From Deltaproteobacteria bacterium (lineage in GTDB: Bacteria; Desulfobacterota; Desulfuromonadia; Desulfuromonadales; Geopsychrobacteraceae), in NCBI GenBank assembly GCA_024279255.1, contig JAJRRT010000066.1:18846-82845 (forward strand): a DNA stretch of 64,000 nt. The letters run 5' to 3'. The notes under the pieces are model-generated. The model did not search any database, was not told the origin of the DNA, and was given only the letters and a program-made list of their open reading frames with translations. Every line of letters starts with the position of its first letter. Position 1 is the stretch's first letter. A program made the translations under genes and the position numbers. Positions 34,244-42,003 of the stretch are shown here, in pieces.

Positions 34244-34249
34244 ACCCAA

Positions 34250-34367
34250 ATACAACAAACTAATCAAGCGGACGAAAAATACAGGTGTTGTTCGTGAAAA
34301 GCAAAATCTAAAATTTCGATGGCAATCTAAAACATCACGTCGCCACCGCTTTTCACAGCCGTTAGAC
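34250..34367 (+). repeat. attC-like site B (proposed)
   Basis: 118 bp. Left box ATACAAC (34250-34256), which differs by one base from the exact complement of GTTGTGT at the front of cassette 2. Right box GTTAGAC (34361-34367) fits GTTRRRY. Both arms carry AAGCGG at nine bases from the outer box (CAAGCGG left, CCGCTTTT right), so the inner stem pairs. The centre is clearly related to site A. Confidence 0.65.
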
Positions 34368-34391
34368 ACACAAATTAAAAAGGAGAACTGC

Positions 34392-34544
34392 ATGCCTACG
34401 ACTCGCCCAAAAACATTCGGAATTGATTTTCGCTCTATTGGAGACAAAACAATCTCCAATGCCTTACTGATACTTACCAGAGAAATAAGTAAGCTACAGG
34501 AAGAAATCATTGATCTAAAATCGCGCCTTCCGAAAGAAGAATAG
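34392..34544 (+). CDS. Cassette 3: very small hypothetical protein
   Basis: 50 residues with AGGAG six bases before the ATG. A C-terminal amphipathic helix (LILTREISKLQEEIIDLKSR) suggests a coiled coil. It fills a cassette of about 266 bp. No family recognised; it might be a small partner of a neighbouring product. Confidence 0.55.
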   Translation: MPTTRPKTFGIDFRSIGDKTISNALLILTREISKLQEEIIDLKSRLPKEE

Positions 34545-34586
34545 GAAGCAGTGCGTAGATACATATACTTTCCCGAATAGCACAGT

Positions 34587-34633
34587 GCTAAACGACACCG
34601 TTCCATCGAGCCCGTTTATCTTTAACGTTATAC
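34587..34633 (+). repeat. Degenerate attC-like remnant (weak)
   Basis: GCTAAAC (34587-34593) to GTTATAC (34627-34633). The boxes fit the consensus only partly and 47 bp is short for attC. Listed because it stands at the place where a cassette junction is expected. Confidence 0.25.
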
Positions 34634-34650
34634 CGAAGAAATAAAAAATA

Positions 34651-35502
34651 ATGAAATTAGACATTTACCAAATATTCAACAATCGCGAGATTTCAATCGG
34701 TATTTGGTTAATTGCTCTGTTCATTTGGATGATTTATAAAAAAGAAACTAGGGTAGCGCTTGGCCATTTAATCAAAACTTTTTTTGCATGGAAATTGACA
34801 ATTTTTTACATGGCAATGCTTTTTTACATCGTAATAATTGTTTTCGCTCTTTATTCGATTGAAATTTGGAAGTGGTCACTCACAACAAGTACAATCCTAT
34901 GGGTTGCATTTGGTGCTTTTTCAATGTTTATGAATTATGAAAAAGCGAATAATGAAAACTTCATTATTGAATCAATAAAAGACCAATTTAAAATTTTAGT
35001 TTTATTTGAATTTCTCACCAATTTTTATGTATTCAACCTTTGGGCTGAGCTAATAATTATACCGCTATCTGCGTTCATTGGTGGGATGCTAGCAATTTCC
35101 GAAACGAAAGAAGAATATGAGCCCGCCCAAAAAGCTCTAACCTTCATCCTTGCAACATTTGGTACTTTTACAATAATTTACGTTGCCTACATGGCATTCA
35201 ACGACTTTTCCAATTTTGCTACGCTGGAAAATTTACGTAGCTTTATAGTTCCAACTTTATTGTCGTTGTCATTTTTGCCGTTCATCTATCTTGTAACATT
35301 GTCAATGAACTATGAAACACTGTTCACCAGGCTGAGCTTTATTTCCAAAGAAAAGCATGTAGTCAGTTATGCAAGAAAAAGGTTTATCCTCACATTTGGA
35401 ATTAACCTAAAAAAACTCAATAAATGGTCAAAGGAAATGAATAAATACTACTTCGACACAACTGAAAGTGTTGATAAAGCCTTAAATTGTTTCGGAAATT
35501 AA
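34651..35502 (+). CDS. Cassette 4: polytopic membrane protein of unknown function
   Basis: 283 residues with about seven hydrophobic segments (around 16-30, 48-70, 78-95, 110-145, 162-185, 200-225), and a basic cytoplasmic C-terminus (KHVVSYARKRFILTFGINLK). Strongly AT-rich. No family recognised. It could be a membrane effector or partner of the neighbouring nucleotide-sensing proteins, but only position suggests this. Confidence 0.65.
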   Translation: MKLDIYQIFNNREISIGIWLIALFIWMIYKKETRVALGHLIKTFFAWKLTIFYMAMLFYIVIIVFALYSIEIWKWSLTTSTILWVAFGAFSMFMNYEKANNENFIIESIKDQFKILVLFEFLTNFYVFNLWAELIIIPLSAFIGGMLAISETKEEYEPAQKALTFILATFGTFTIIYVAYMAFNDFSNFATLENLRSFIVPTLLSLSFLPFIYLVTLSMNYETLFTRLSFISKEKHVVSYARKRFILTFGINLKKLNKWSKEMNKYYFDTTESVDKALNCFGN

Positions 35503-35515
35503 AACAAAAAAAACG

Positions 35516-35628
35516 GGATAACAATCTAATTAACACGGTCGGAAAATACGTCAGGTTTGCAACCTTGCAAGCCTGACTCCGTAGATTATTTAAGTATTAC
35601 TTAGGTACGAATGTATAAGCGGTTTAAC
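35516..35628 (+). repeat. attC-like site C (proposed, right end uncertain)
   Basis: Left box GGATAAC (35516-35522), one base from the complement of GTTATAC before cassette 4. It shares CGGAAAATACGTC with site A. The centre is a palindrome GTCAGG-TTGCAA/TTGCAA-CCTGAC (35550-35577). The right box may be GTTTAAC (35622-35628) or lie nearer, around 35598-35604. Confidence 0.45.
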
Positions 35629-35655
35629 TAGGATTATGGGAGTGTAATTCAAGAC

Positions 35656-38600
35656 ATGAAACATGCAATTGTTCACGTGGCTGATATTCATTATCGCAAA
35701 GATGCGCCTGAAGGCGCATCAAGTATCATAAAAGCCTTTGTAACGGATTTAGAGGAGCAAATAAAATCCCTTGCGGGCTACCAGCTCTCTATTGCCATGA
35801 CGGGAGATATTGTTCAATCGGGCGCCGATATGGAATCATATGAGGCTGTCATTGCGGAACTCGACACTCGATTGGATGCCATGGGTATAACTAAGAATGA
35901 TAGAGTAGTTGTTCCCGGAAATCATGATCTTGATCGGCAGCTCGTGGAAGACAATTACGATGATTATGTGAAACTCCATGATAAGCACACAGGAACAGAA
36001 CCCGAATTCAATAATTTCATGTGCGCACACAACCGTCTACATGACAAGTTTGAGAACTATGAATTGTTCGTATCGGAGTTCGCAAAGCATGATGCCTTTT
36101 TTTCGCGTCTAGGTTGGGGTTATAATATTGATGACAATGTGGGGGTGTATTGCCTAAATTCTGCTCTATGTTCATTCGGGGGGGCGAGAGGGGTAGATGA
36201 TGAAGAGAGGCTGGCAATATATACTCGCGGGTTAGTGGAGTGGTGTAACAATAAGACCACTTCCACCAACATACTGCTGCTACATCATCCTCTTGATCAT
36301 TTGAATGCTTGGAGCAGAACGGAGTTGCAATCCATTATTGAGGAACATTTTTGCCTATGCTTGTCTGGCCATAATCATCTTCCGGCCGTATATCACAATA
36401 GAATTCCCCAGAACTCACTGATGTGCTCTGCTCCCCCGTTATTTAGTTGCAAACAAGACACTCTGGCATATTCCATAGTGCTCATTGAAAATAATGAACC
36501 GTCATACATCAAGTATAGAGAGTATAACGGAGGTAAATTTTTCCCGAGTTTGCGACTTGCCAAAACGGACGATGGCACTGTCAAGCTAGACAACACTTAT
36601 CTTCACAGCCTTCAGCAATTAGAATTAAAACTGCAAAATGCACTGCAATCCTTTAAGGGCCAGCCCTACGTTTTCATAAAGCCAAAACTTTCTGAATCGC
36701 GAGAGCACAATGATAAAACTAATCTACTTGAAAGCCTTATCGACTCGCCTGACAATGCAATTATTGTTGCTCCCCCACAATTCGGTCTGACCTGCCTCTC
36801 TCTTTACATGCAGGTTGAGGCATTCAAGAAAAGAAGGAAATTTTGGATATATATCGACGCTACGCATGTAAAAACAAGAAATGTACTAAAAACCATAGAA
36901 GAAGAACTTCAGCGTTATAGCAAGGAAGACTCTGACATAGAATGCATAATGATTGATGGATGGGACAACTCTTTAGTCGATCATTCAAATATGATCAAGG
37001 TTATCGACGATGAATACGCCGACATTCCTTTGGTTCTACTCTCAAGTAAAACCGTATGCCTTGACTCTACATTTTCTCTCTCGAAAGTAAACAGGGATCT
37101 AAATGTACTTCACTTGCAGTCACTCACTCGAAGTTCTATGCGGGTTCTCGTATCGGGTTACAATGAAGAAAGGTCAGTCGGAAAAGAAGACGAAGTCCTT
37201 TCACATATGGTAAAGCATATGGAAACTATAAACATTCATAGAACCGCACTGAACTGCTTAACTTTATTAAGGGTGTTAGAAAGTAATTACAATGAAAAGG
37301 TGTTAAACAGGACGAAGCTTATGAAAGCAATCCTATTTGTTCTGTTTACTGATAACGAGAGCTTTTCATATTCAAATGAAAGACCTGAAGTTGATGAGTG
37401 TACCTACGTGCTGGGGCAATACTGCAAAGATCTCGTAATGCAATCAACTGGGAGTTTTGATGCGATCGAATTCGCTAATAAACTAAGAAAAATTTGCGAT
37501 GAAAACCTCATGTCACTCGATGTTGATAGAATGATCGAAGTGCTAATTGATAATAATATTCTTGTCAGACACCAAAATATTTATGAGTTTAAGCATTCTT
37601 TTTGGATATTCTACTTTTCCGCTGAATACATGCGGCACGATGATGTGTTCAAAGATTACGTCCTGGGAAAACAGAAGTATATCAATTATCCTGAAATTAT
37701 TGAATTCTATGCAGGCATAGATGGCAAGAGAGAAGATGCCGTAAAAATATTGTTGACTGACCTTAACAACTTGATTGATAAGGTTGGCGATAATATTGGC
37801 ATTAAGGAGTCGTTCAATCCTCTATCAAGGTTCTTATGGAATCCCTCTGATGGGTTTATTAAAGAAGTAAGACATGAGATTTCCGAAAAGGTGGAATCGT
37901 CTAATTTGCCATCCGCATTAAAGGATAAGCATGCAGATAGCAACTATGCTTCTGAAGCACCCTATGATCAGAGTATCAACCAATTCCTAGATGACTATGC
38001 AGTGCGCAGCTTGTTGCAAAGCATTAAGGCGACCTCCAGAGCATTGCGCAATAGTACATTTATTAGTCGTGAACTGAAGCTTGATACTGCAAAAGCAATT
38101 TTTAGGGGATGGGAGGAGTTCTCAAAAGTAATTTTTTGGATTTCCCCATCACTTGCTCAGAAAGGTAGAGCAACACACGATGGGCTTAGTTTAGTACTGG
38201 CTAGTGGATTTTCTGAGGATGTGAAAGAGAGGTTCAAAGAAATCCTTATCGCTAACCCTCTGAATGTCGTTGCATTATTAAAAGATGATTTGTCTTCCAA
38301 AAAGATGGGCCCGCTTCTTTGCAAATTTCTTGCAGATAGTGACTCTGAAATACAAAAGCATCTCATCTCTATTTTCTTATTAGAAGAACGCCCCACCGAT
38401 TGGGACAAACATTTACTTGACCACCTAAATCTTTTGCATCCTAGTTCTTTTTATCTTGGTAACCTTTTAAGCAATTTAAAGCAGGAAATTAAGACTGGAT
38501 TCATAGAGAAACCCGAAGAAGCACAGTTGAAGAAACTTGTGGGTGCCGTTCTTGCGAAGCGACGCTATGCTGGTAAACTCACGGAGAAGAAACGGAAGGC

Positions 38601-38694
38601 AATTTCTGCTGGCATGATGATGAACAAGGAGAATGAGCTGCCCATAGATCAATTGCTTTCTAGTGTCACACCTAGACCCAGCCGAAGTCGTTGA
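35656..38694 (+). CDS. Metallophosphoesterase fused to STAND-like NTPase region, candidate defence protein
   Basis: 1012 residues. Residues 1-310 are a calcineurin-like phosphoesterase with all metal motifs: Asp10-x-His12, Gly50-Asp51, Gly88-Asn89-His90-Asp91, His210/211, Gly238-His239-x-His241. A region like a STAND/NACHT ATPase follows: APPQFGLT at 372-379 stands where GxxxxGK[ST] is expected (the Lys is Leu), Walker-B-like CIMIDGWDN at 430-438, then a winged-helix-like block ending EFKHSFWIFYFSAEY. The C-terminal third (about 690-1012) is helical, possibly a sensor. The layout of effector, NTPase and sensor is that of anti-phage STAND proteins. AT-rich; last gene of the cargo block. Confidence 0.75.
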   Translation: MKHAIVHVADIHYRKDAPEGASSIIKAFVTDLEEQIKSLAGYQLSIAMTGDIVQSGADMESYEAVIAELDTRLDAMGITKNDRVVVPGNHDLDRQLVEDNYDDYVKLHDKHTGTEPEFNNFMCAHNRLHDKFENYELFVSEFAKHDAFFSRLGWGYNIDDNVGVYCLNSALCSFGGARGVDDEERLAIYTRGLVEWCNNKTTSTNILLLHHPLDHLNAWSRTELQSIIEEHFCLCLSGHNHLPAVYHNRIPQNSLMCSAPPLFSCKQDTLAYSIVLIENNEPSYIKYREYNGGKFFPSLRLAKTDDGTVKLDNTYLHSLQQLELKLQNALQSFKGQPYVFIKPKLSESREHNDKTNLLESLIDSPDNAIIVAPPQFGLTCLSLYMQVEAFKKRRKFWIYIDATHVKTRNVLKTIEEELQRYSKEDSDIECIMIDGWDNSLVDHSNMIKVIDDEYADIPLVLLSSKTVCLDSTFSLSKVNRDLNVLHLQSLTRSSMRVLVSGYNEERSVGKEDEVLSHMVKHMETINIHRTALNCLTLLRVLESNYNEKVLNRTKLMKAILFVLFTDNESFSYSNERPEVDECTYVLGQYCKDLVMQSTGSFDAIEFANKLRKICDENLMSLDVDRMIEVLIDNNILVRHQNIYEFKHSFWIFYFSAEYMRHDDVFKDYVLGKQKYINYPEIIEFYAGIDGKREDAVKILLTDLNNLIDKVGDNIGIKESFNPLSRFLWNPSDGFIKEVRHEISEKVESSNLPSALKDKHADSNYASEAPYDQSINQFLDDYAVRSLLQSIKATSRALRNSTFISRELKLDTAKAIFRGWEEFSKVIFWISPSLAQKGRATHDGLSLVLASGFSEDVKERFKEILIANPLNVVALLKDDLSSKKMGPLLCKFLADSDSEIQKHLISIFLLEERPTDWDKHLLDHLNLLHPSSFYLGNLLSNLKQEIKTGFIEKPEEAQLKKLVGAVLAKRRYAGKLTEKKRKAISAGMMMNKENELPIDQLLSSVTPRPSRSR

Positions 38695-38780
38695 AAGAAA
38701 AAAGAAACCCATTTTAAAATAAACCCTTTGAACAAAGGGTCATATCCTGACAACCCACAAAGCTGCTATCATTCGATATC

Positions 38781-38821
38781 AACAAAGGCCCCGACCACCC
38801 CGGACGGGGCCTTTGTTTTTC
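38781..38821 (+). terminator. Terminator at the right border of the cargo block
   Basis: Stem AACAAAGGCCCCG/CGGGGCCTTTGTT with an 11-nt loop and a T-run. It isolates the cargo from the late lysis genes. The region 38695-38953 has no gene; a second palindrome GCCGACCA/TGGTCGGC lies just before the amidase. Confidence 0.92.
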
Positions 38822-38953
38822 CTGAAGCACTTCAACTGAACATCCCCTCCCCCATCTAATATCCTGACCCCCGTAACGAACATTGCGCCGCCGGGCACCG
38901 CCCCGGCTTTCCACAGCCGACCATCTGGTCGGCTACACGCATACGGGGAATCC

Positions 38954-39526
38954 ATGAAAAACAAAACTCGCATCCTGATCGATCCCGGCCATCCAGCCAA
39001 AGACAACCCAGGCGCTATTCACGAAGGTGTCTTTGAAGCCGACATCAACCTGCAAGTGGCTATCCGCCTCGGCGATAAGCTGGCCGCTGCCGGTTTTGCC
39101 GAACGCTACACCCGCAAAGACAGCCTCCCTGTCGAGCTTTACGACCGAGTCCACATCGAGCATCTAACCAAGCCAGATCTATTTATCAGCCTGCACTGCA
39201 ACAGCTTCAGCTCCCCCGGTGTCCACGGGCTTGAGGTCTTCACCAGCGTCGGTCAAACCGCCGCTGATCAAGCGGCCACCTGCGTCAGCAAATGTCTGCA
39301 AAGGTCTTTCCCGGCCTCCAGCTTTCGCGCTGATCTGTCTGATGGTGACCCAGACAAAGAAGCGCACTTCTACGTGCTCGACAACACCCGCTGCGCTGCG
39401 ATGCTGGTCGAGATGGGTTTTTTATCCAACCCCGCAGAGCGCGCCTGGCTCACCGATCCAGAAACCCAGGACGCCATTGCCGAGGCAATCTGCATCGCAC
39501 TGATCGAGTGGAGAGACAACCGATGA
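38954..39526 (+). CDS. N-acetylmuramoyl-L-alanine amidase (Amidase_3), endolysin
   Basis: 190 residues. Zinc ligands and catalytic Glu: His in LIDPGHPAKD, Glu in GVFEADIN, His in ISLHCNSF, and Glu in MLVEMGFLSN. It cuts the amide bond between MurNAc and L-Ala of peptidoglycan and should release progeny. No signal peptide, so it needs a holin or other exit. First gene of the late run; its stop overlaps the next ATG. Confidence 0.92.
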   Translation: MKNKTRILIDPGHPAKDNPGAIHEGVFEADINLQVAIRLGDKLAAAGFAERYTRKDSLPVELYDRVHIEHLTKPDLFISLHCNSFSSPGVHGLEVFTSVGQTAADQAATCVSKCLQRSFPASSFRADLSDGDPDKEAHFYVLDNTRCAAMLVEMGFLSNPAERAWLTDPETQDAIAEAICIALIEWRDNR

Positions 39527-39960
39527 CCACCCGCGAATTCAGCCCAACACTACCGGTCAAACTGTTCGCCCCCAGCGACTATATCAAGTCGAGCAAACGG
39601 GTCCGTGCCCGTGTCGTTAACGGCTGCGGTACCGGCGGCTGGAAAGGCGCGCTGATTCCCGAGACTTTCTACGGCCTCAAGATCACCGCCGCCTGCAACA
39701 TCCACGACTGGATGTACCTGCGCGGCCAGACCCCGGCCGACAAAGAAGAAGCCGATCGCGTTTTCTTGAATAACCTGCTGCGCCTGGTCAATTCCGGTAG
39801 CAGCTGGAGCTGGCTCAAGGCTCTGCGCCGCCGCCGGGCGCTCAAGTATTACCACGCTGTTCGTCTCGCCGGTGGTCCGGCTTTCTGGGATGGCAAGAAC
39901 GATCCCGACACCCAGATCTCAGCCGACCTGGCCGAGGTCAAAGAGGAGGATAAACGATGA
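39523..39960 (+). CDS. Phage protein with PLA2/DUF1353-like HD motif in the lysis region
   Basis: 145 residues from the ATG at 39523 (ATGA overlap with the amidase). It has VVNGCGTGGWKGALIPETFY, then ACNIHDWMYLRG and EEADRVFLNNLLRLV. The C-x-x-HD-x-x-Y core is like the active site of prokaryotic phospholipase A2 and of DUF1353 phage proteins. Placed between endolysin and a lipoprotein gene, it may act on the membrane during lysis or entry; not proven. Confidence 0.6.
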   Translation: MTTREFSPTLPVKLFAPSDYIKSSKRVRARVVNGCGTGGWKGALIPETFYGLKITAACNIHDWMYLRGQTPADKEEADRVFLNNLLRLVNSGSSWSWLKALRRRRALKYYHAVRLAGGPAFWDGKNDPDTQISADLAEVKEEDKR

Positions 39961-40478
39961 CCCGATTCGCCCTGTTACTGGTCGCCCTGTCAATTGCCGT
40001 GTCCGTTGGCTTCGGCTGCAGTGGCATCACCAAGATCTTCGAGAAACATGATGTCGCGCTCGAACTGGTGGTCCGCGCCACCGCCGGGCGCATCTTGACC
40101 GAAAATCCACACTGGGTGGTCCCGGCCCAGCTGATCACCGCCGAAGCCTTGACCCTGATCGATGACGATCCCCTGGTCTCATTGGCCGAACTTGAACAAA
40201 GCATCGTCGCCCGGATCAACTGGAACAAGCTGACTCCTGAAGAGCAAGCCTTACTCAGGGTACTGATCAGCGGAGTCCGACAGGATCTCGAAGAACATTT
40301 TCGACAACAAGGCATAAGCGATCCCTCGGGTGCTGCCGTTCGCGCCGCCCAGATCCTCAACTGGATCAATCAGAGCGCCACTCTGCGGATGAGCAGCAAC
40401 GTCGTCAACTGGTCATCGCTGCAGACCTATGCCAGGGGAACACAGGTTATGCCTTGGGCCGGGGGCTGCGGTGCCTGA
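39957..40478 (+). CDS. Phage lipoprotein-like protein of the lysis region
   Basis: 173 residues with an N-terminal hydrophobic signal ending SVGFGC, then a soluble helical body (LELVVRATAGRILTENPHWV, LTPEEQALLRVLISGVRQDL). Possibly a spanin-like or outer-membrane-anchored lysis accessory; the family was not identified. Overlaps its neighbours at both ends. Confidence 0.6.
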   Translation: MTRFALLLVALSIAVSVGFGCSGITKIFEKHDVALELVVRATAGRILTENPHWVVPAQLITAEALTLIDDDPLVSLAELEQSIVARINWNKLTPEEQALLRVLISGVRQDLEEHFRQQGISDPSGAAVRAAQILNWINQSATLRMSSNVVNWSSLQTYARGTQVMPWAGGCGA

Positions 40479-40695
40479 TTTCACCGACCGCGTGCAAGAC
40501 GCCACCGAGCTGTTCAACTCGTTGGCTCTGGCCGATGCTACGCGCGGATCAGCGCCGAAGCCCAGCCGCCAAGACTGTCTCGACTGCGAAGAGCCGATAC
40601 CCGAAGCACGCCGCGAAGCGCAGCCTGGCTGCGAACGTTGCTTGGCATGTCAAACAGACCTTGAAAATATCACCGACAACTGGAGGCCCCTTTGA
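40471..40695 (+). CDS. TraR/DksA-type zinc finger protein
   Basis: 74 residues from the GTG at 40471, which overlaps the stop of the preceding gene; an earlier ATG at 40429 would only add residues encoded within that gene. The zinc finger is CLDCEEPIPEAR...CERCLACQ. TraR/DksA proteins bind RNA polymerase through the secondary channel. Such genes are regular members of Mu-like late operons. Confidence 0.85.
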   Translation: MPDFTDRVQDATELFNSLALADATRGSAPKPSRQDCLDCEEPIPEARREAQPGCERCLACQTDLENITDNWRPL

Positions 40696-41117
40696 CACCA
40701 CAGCCACTCGATTACAACGCCTGGAAGTTCTGGCTCGACATCGCTCAACTGATCGGACTGATTGTCATCGGTCTTTATACCTGGTGGGCGAACCGTGAAA
40801 AGGTCAACTCCAAAAGGTTCAAGACCCTTGAAACTAAAGTTGGCGACCGAGTCACCAAAGTCGCTCTCGATGCGATCGAAAAAGAACGAGAAGAGCGGTG
40901 CGAACGCCACCGGGAAAGAACCGGCAGCATCGAAGGTGAAATGAAGGGGTTTAAGGCTGACCTGAAGCACTTGCCAACGAAGGACGATATCGGTCGGGTT
41001 CACGCCCGTATGGACACCGTCGCCAGCGAGATCGATCAAGCCGTCGGTGAGTTAAGAGCGACAACCCGCCAAGTCAACCTGGTTCTTGAATCACTATTAC
41101 AGAGGGATAAACGATGA
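40692..41117 (+). CDS. DUF2730-like membrane-anchored phage protein
   Basis: 141 residues with a TTG start at 40692 (GGAGG upstream). A single N-terminal membrane span (about 13-32) is followed by a long coiled coil containing ALDAIEKEREERCERHRERT and MDTVASEIDQAVGELRATTR. Fits DUF2730 of transposable phages, function unknown. Confidence 0.78.
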   Translation: MTPQPLDYNAWKFWLDIAQLIGLIVIGLYTWWANREKVNSKRFKTLETKVGDRVTKVALDAIEKEREERCERHRERTGSIEGEMKGFKADLKHLPTKDDIGRVHARMDTVASEIDQAVGELRATTRQVNLVLESLLQRDKR

Positions 41118-41413
41118 ATTTCAGCGCACTACTCGATGAAGACCAGCGCCTGGTCATTCTGCGTGCCCTTGCCGCCGACAACGGTTTTGAGCACAACGAA
41201 AGCATCCTGCATAGCATCCTCGCTGAGTTCGGTCACAAGGTCGGCCGCGACAAGGTCCGCACCCTGATCAGCTGGCTCAAGGATCAAGGGCTGGTTACCG
41301 TCCGCACCGCTGGCAGCACCATGATCCCGCGCATCACTCAGGCCGGGCTCGATGCCGCCAACGGCGCAACCAACATCCCCGGCGTCAAGCGCCCCTCTCC
41401 AGGGATGGGCTGA
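41114..41413 (+). CDS. Small phage protein with winged-helix look (VpaChn25_0724-like)
   Basis: 99 residues: VILRALAADNGFEHNESILH, then VRTLISWLKDQGLVTVR, a winged-helix pattern, with a Gly/Pro tail. It stands just before the gp27-like gene as in other Mu-like phages. Overlaps both neighbours. Confidence 0.72.
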   Translation: MNFSALLDEDQRLVILRALAADNGFEHNESILHSILAEFGHKVGRDKVRTLISWLKDQGLVTVRTAGSTMIPRITQAGLDAANGATNIPGVKRPSPGMG

Positions 41414-42003
41414 TGAGCAACCAGCAATCGAGCATCGATCTACTACCCGACTTGGTCCGCGAGAAACTGAACGCGATGCTTGACGATCGCAAGATCACTC
41501 AAAAAGACGCTGTCGAGCGGATCAACGTCATCCTGGCTGAGATGAAAGCCACTGGCGAACTCGATGATGCCAGCCCGGAAAAACTTAGCAAAAGCTCGGT
41601 CAATCGCTATGACATGCAGATGCGCGAAGTCGGAGCCAAGTTGCGCCAGTCGCGTGAGGTCGCGGACCGCTGGATCAGAAATCTAGGCGCTGCACCACAA
41701 GGGCAGATCGGCAACCTGATCAACGAAATGCTCCGCACCGTAGCCTTTGATCTAACTCTCCACGCAGGAGAAGAAGGCATTACAGCCGAAAACGCACCCG
41801 CCATCGCCGGAATAGGCAAAGACCTTTCGCTGATGATGATGCGGCTTGAAAAAGCCGCCAACCTCAACGTCGAACGTGAAAAAGAGATCCGTAAGCAGGC
41901 CTTGGCCGATGCTGCCGACACTGTTGAAGAAGCCGCCCGTCAGATGGGCCAAAGCGAAGAAGACGCCATGTTCTGGCGCAAGAAAGTCTTGGGAGCTGGT
42001 TAA
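41413..42003 (+). CDS. DUF3486 family protein (Mu gp27-like), probable small terminase subunit
   Basis: 196 residues. Typical start SSIDLLPDLVREKLNAMLDD and SSVNRYDMQMREVGAKLRQS; helical throughout. In Mu gp27 is encoded directly before the large terminase and is thought to be the DNA-recognition subunit. Same order here. Confidence 0.85.
   Translation: MSNQQSSIDLLPDLVREKLNAMLDDRKITQKDAVERINVILAEMKATGELDDASPEKLSKSSVNRYDMQMREVGAKLRQSREVADRWIRNLGAAPQGQIGNLINEMLRTVAFDLTLHAGEEGITAENAPAIAGIGKDLSLMMMRLEKAANLNVEREKEIRKQALADAADTVEEAARQMGQSEEDAMFWRKKVLGAG

Noticed and set aside
34570..34633. Full attC site between cassettes 3 and 4
   Set aside because: Boxes and inner stems pair poorly and the length is too short; kept only as a weak remnant.
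35550..35577. Palindrome GTCAGG-TTGCAA as terminator
   Set aside because: No T-run on either strand; better explained as the stem of the attC-like site C or an operator.
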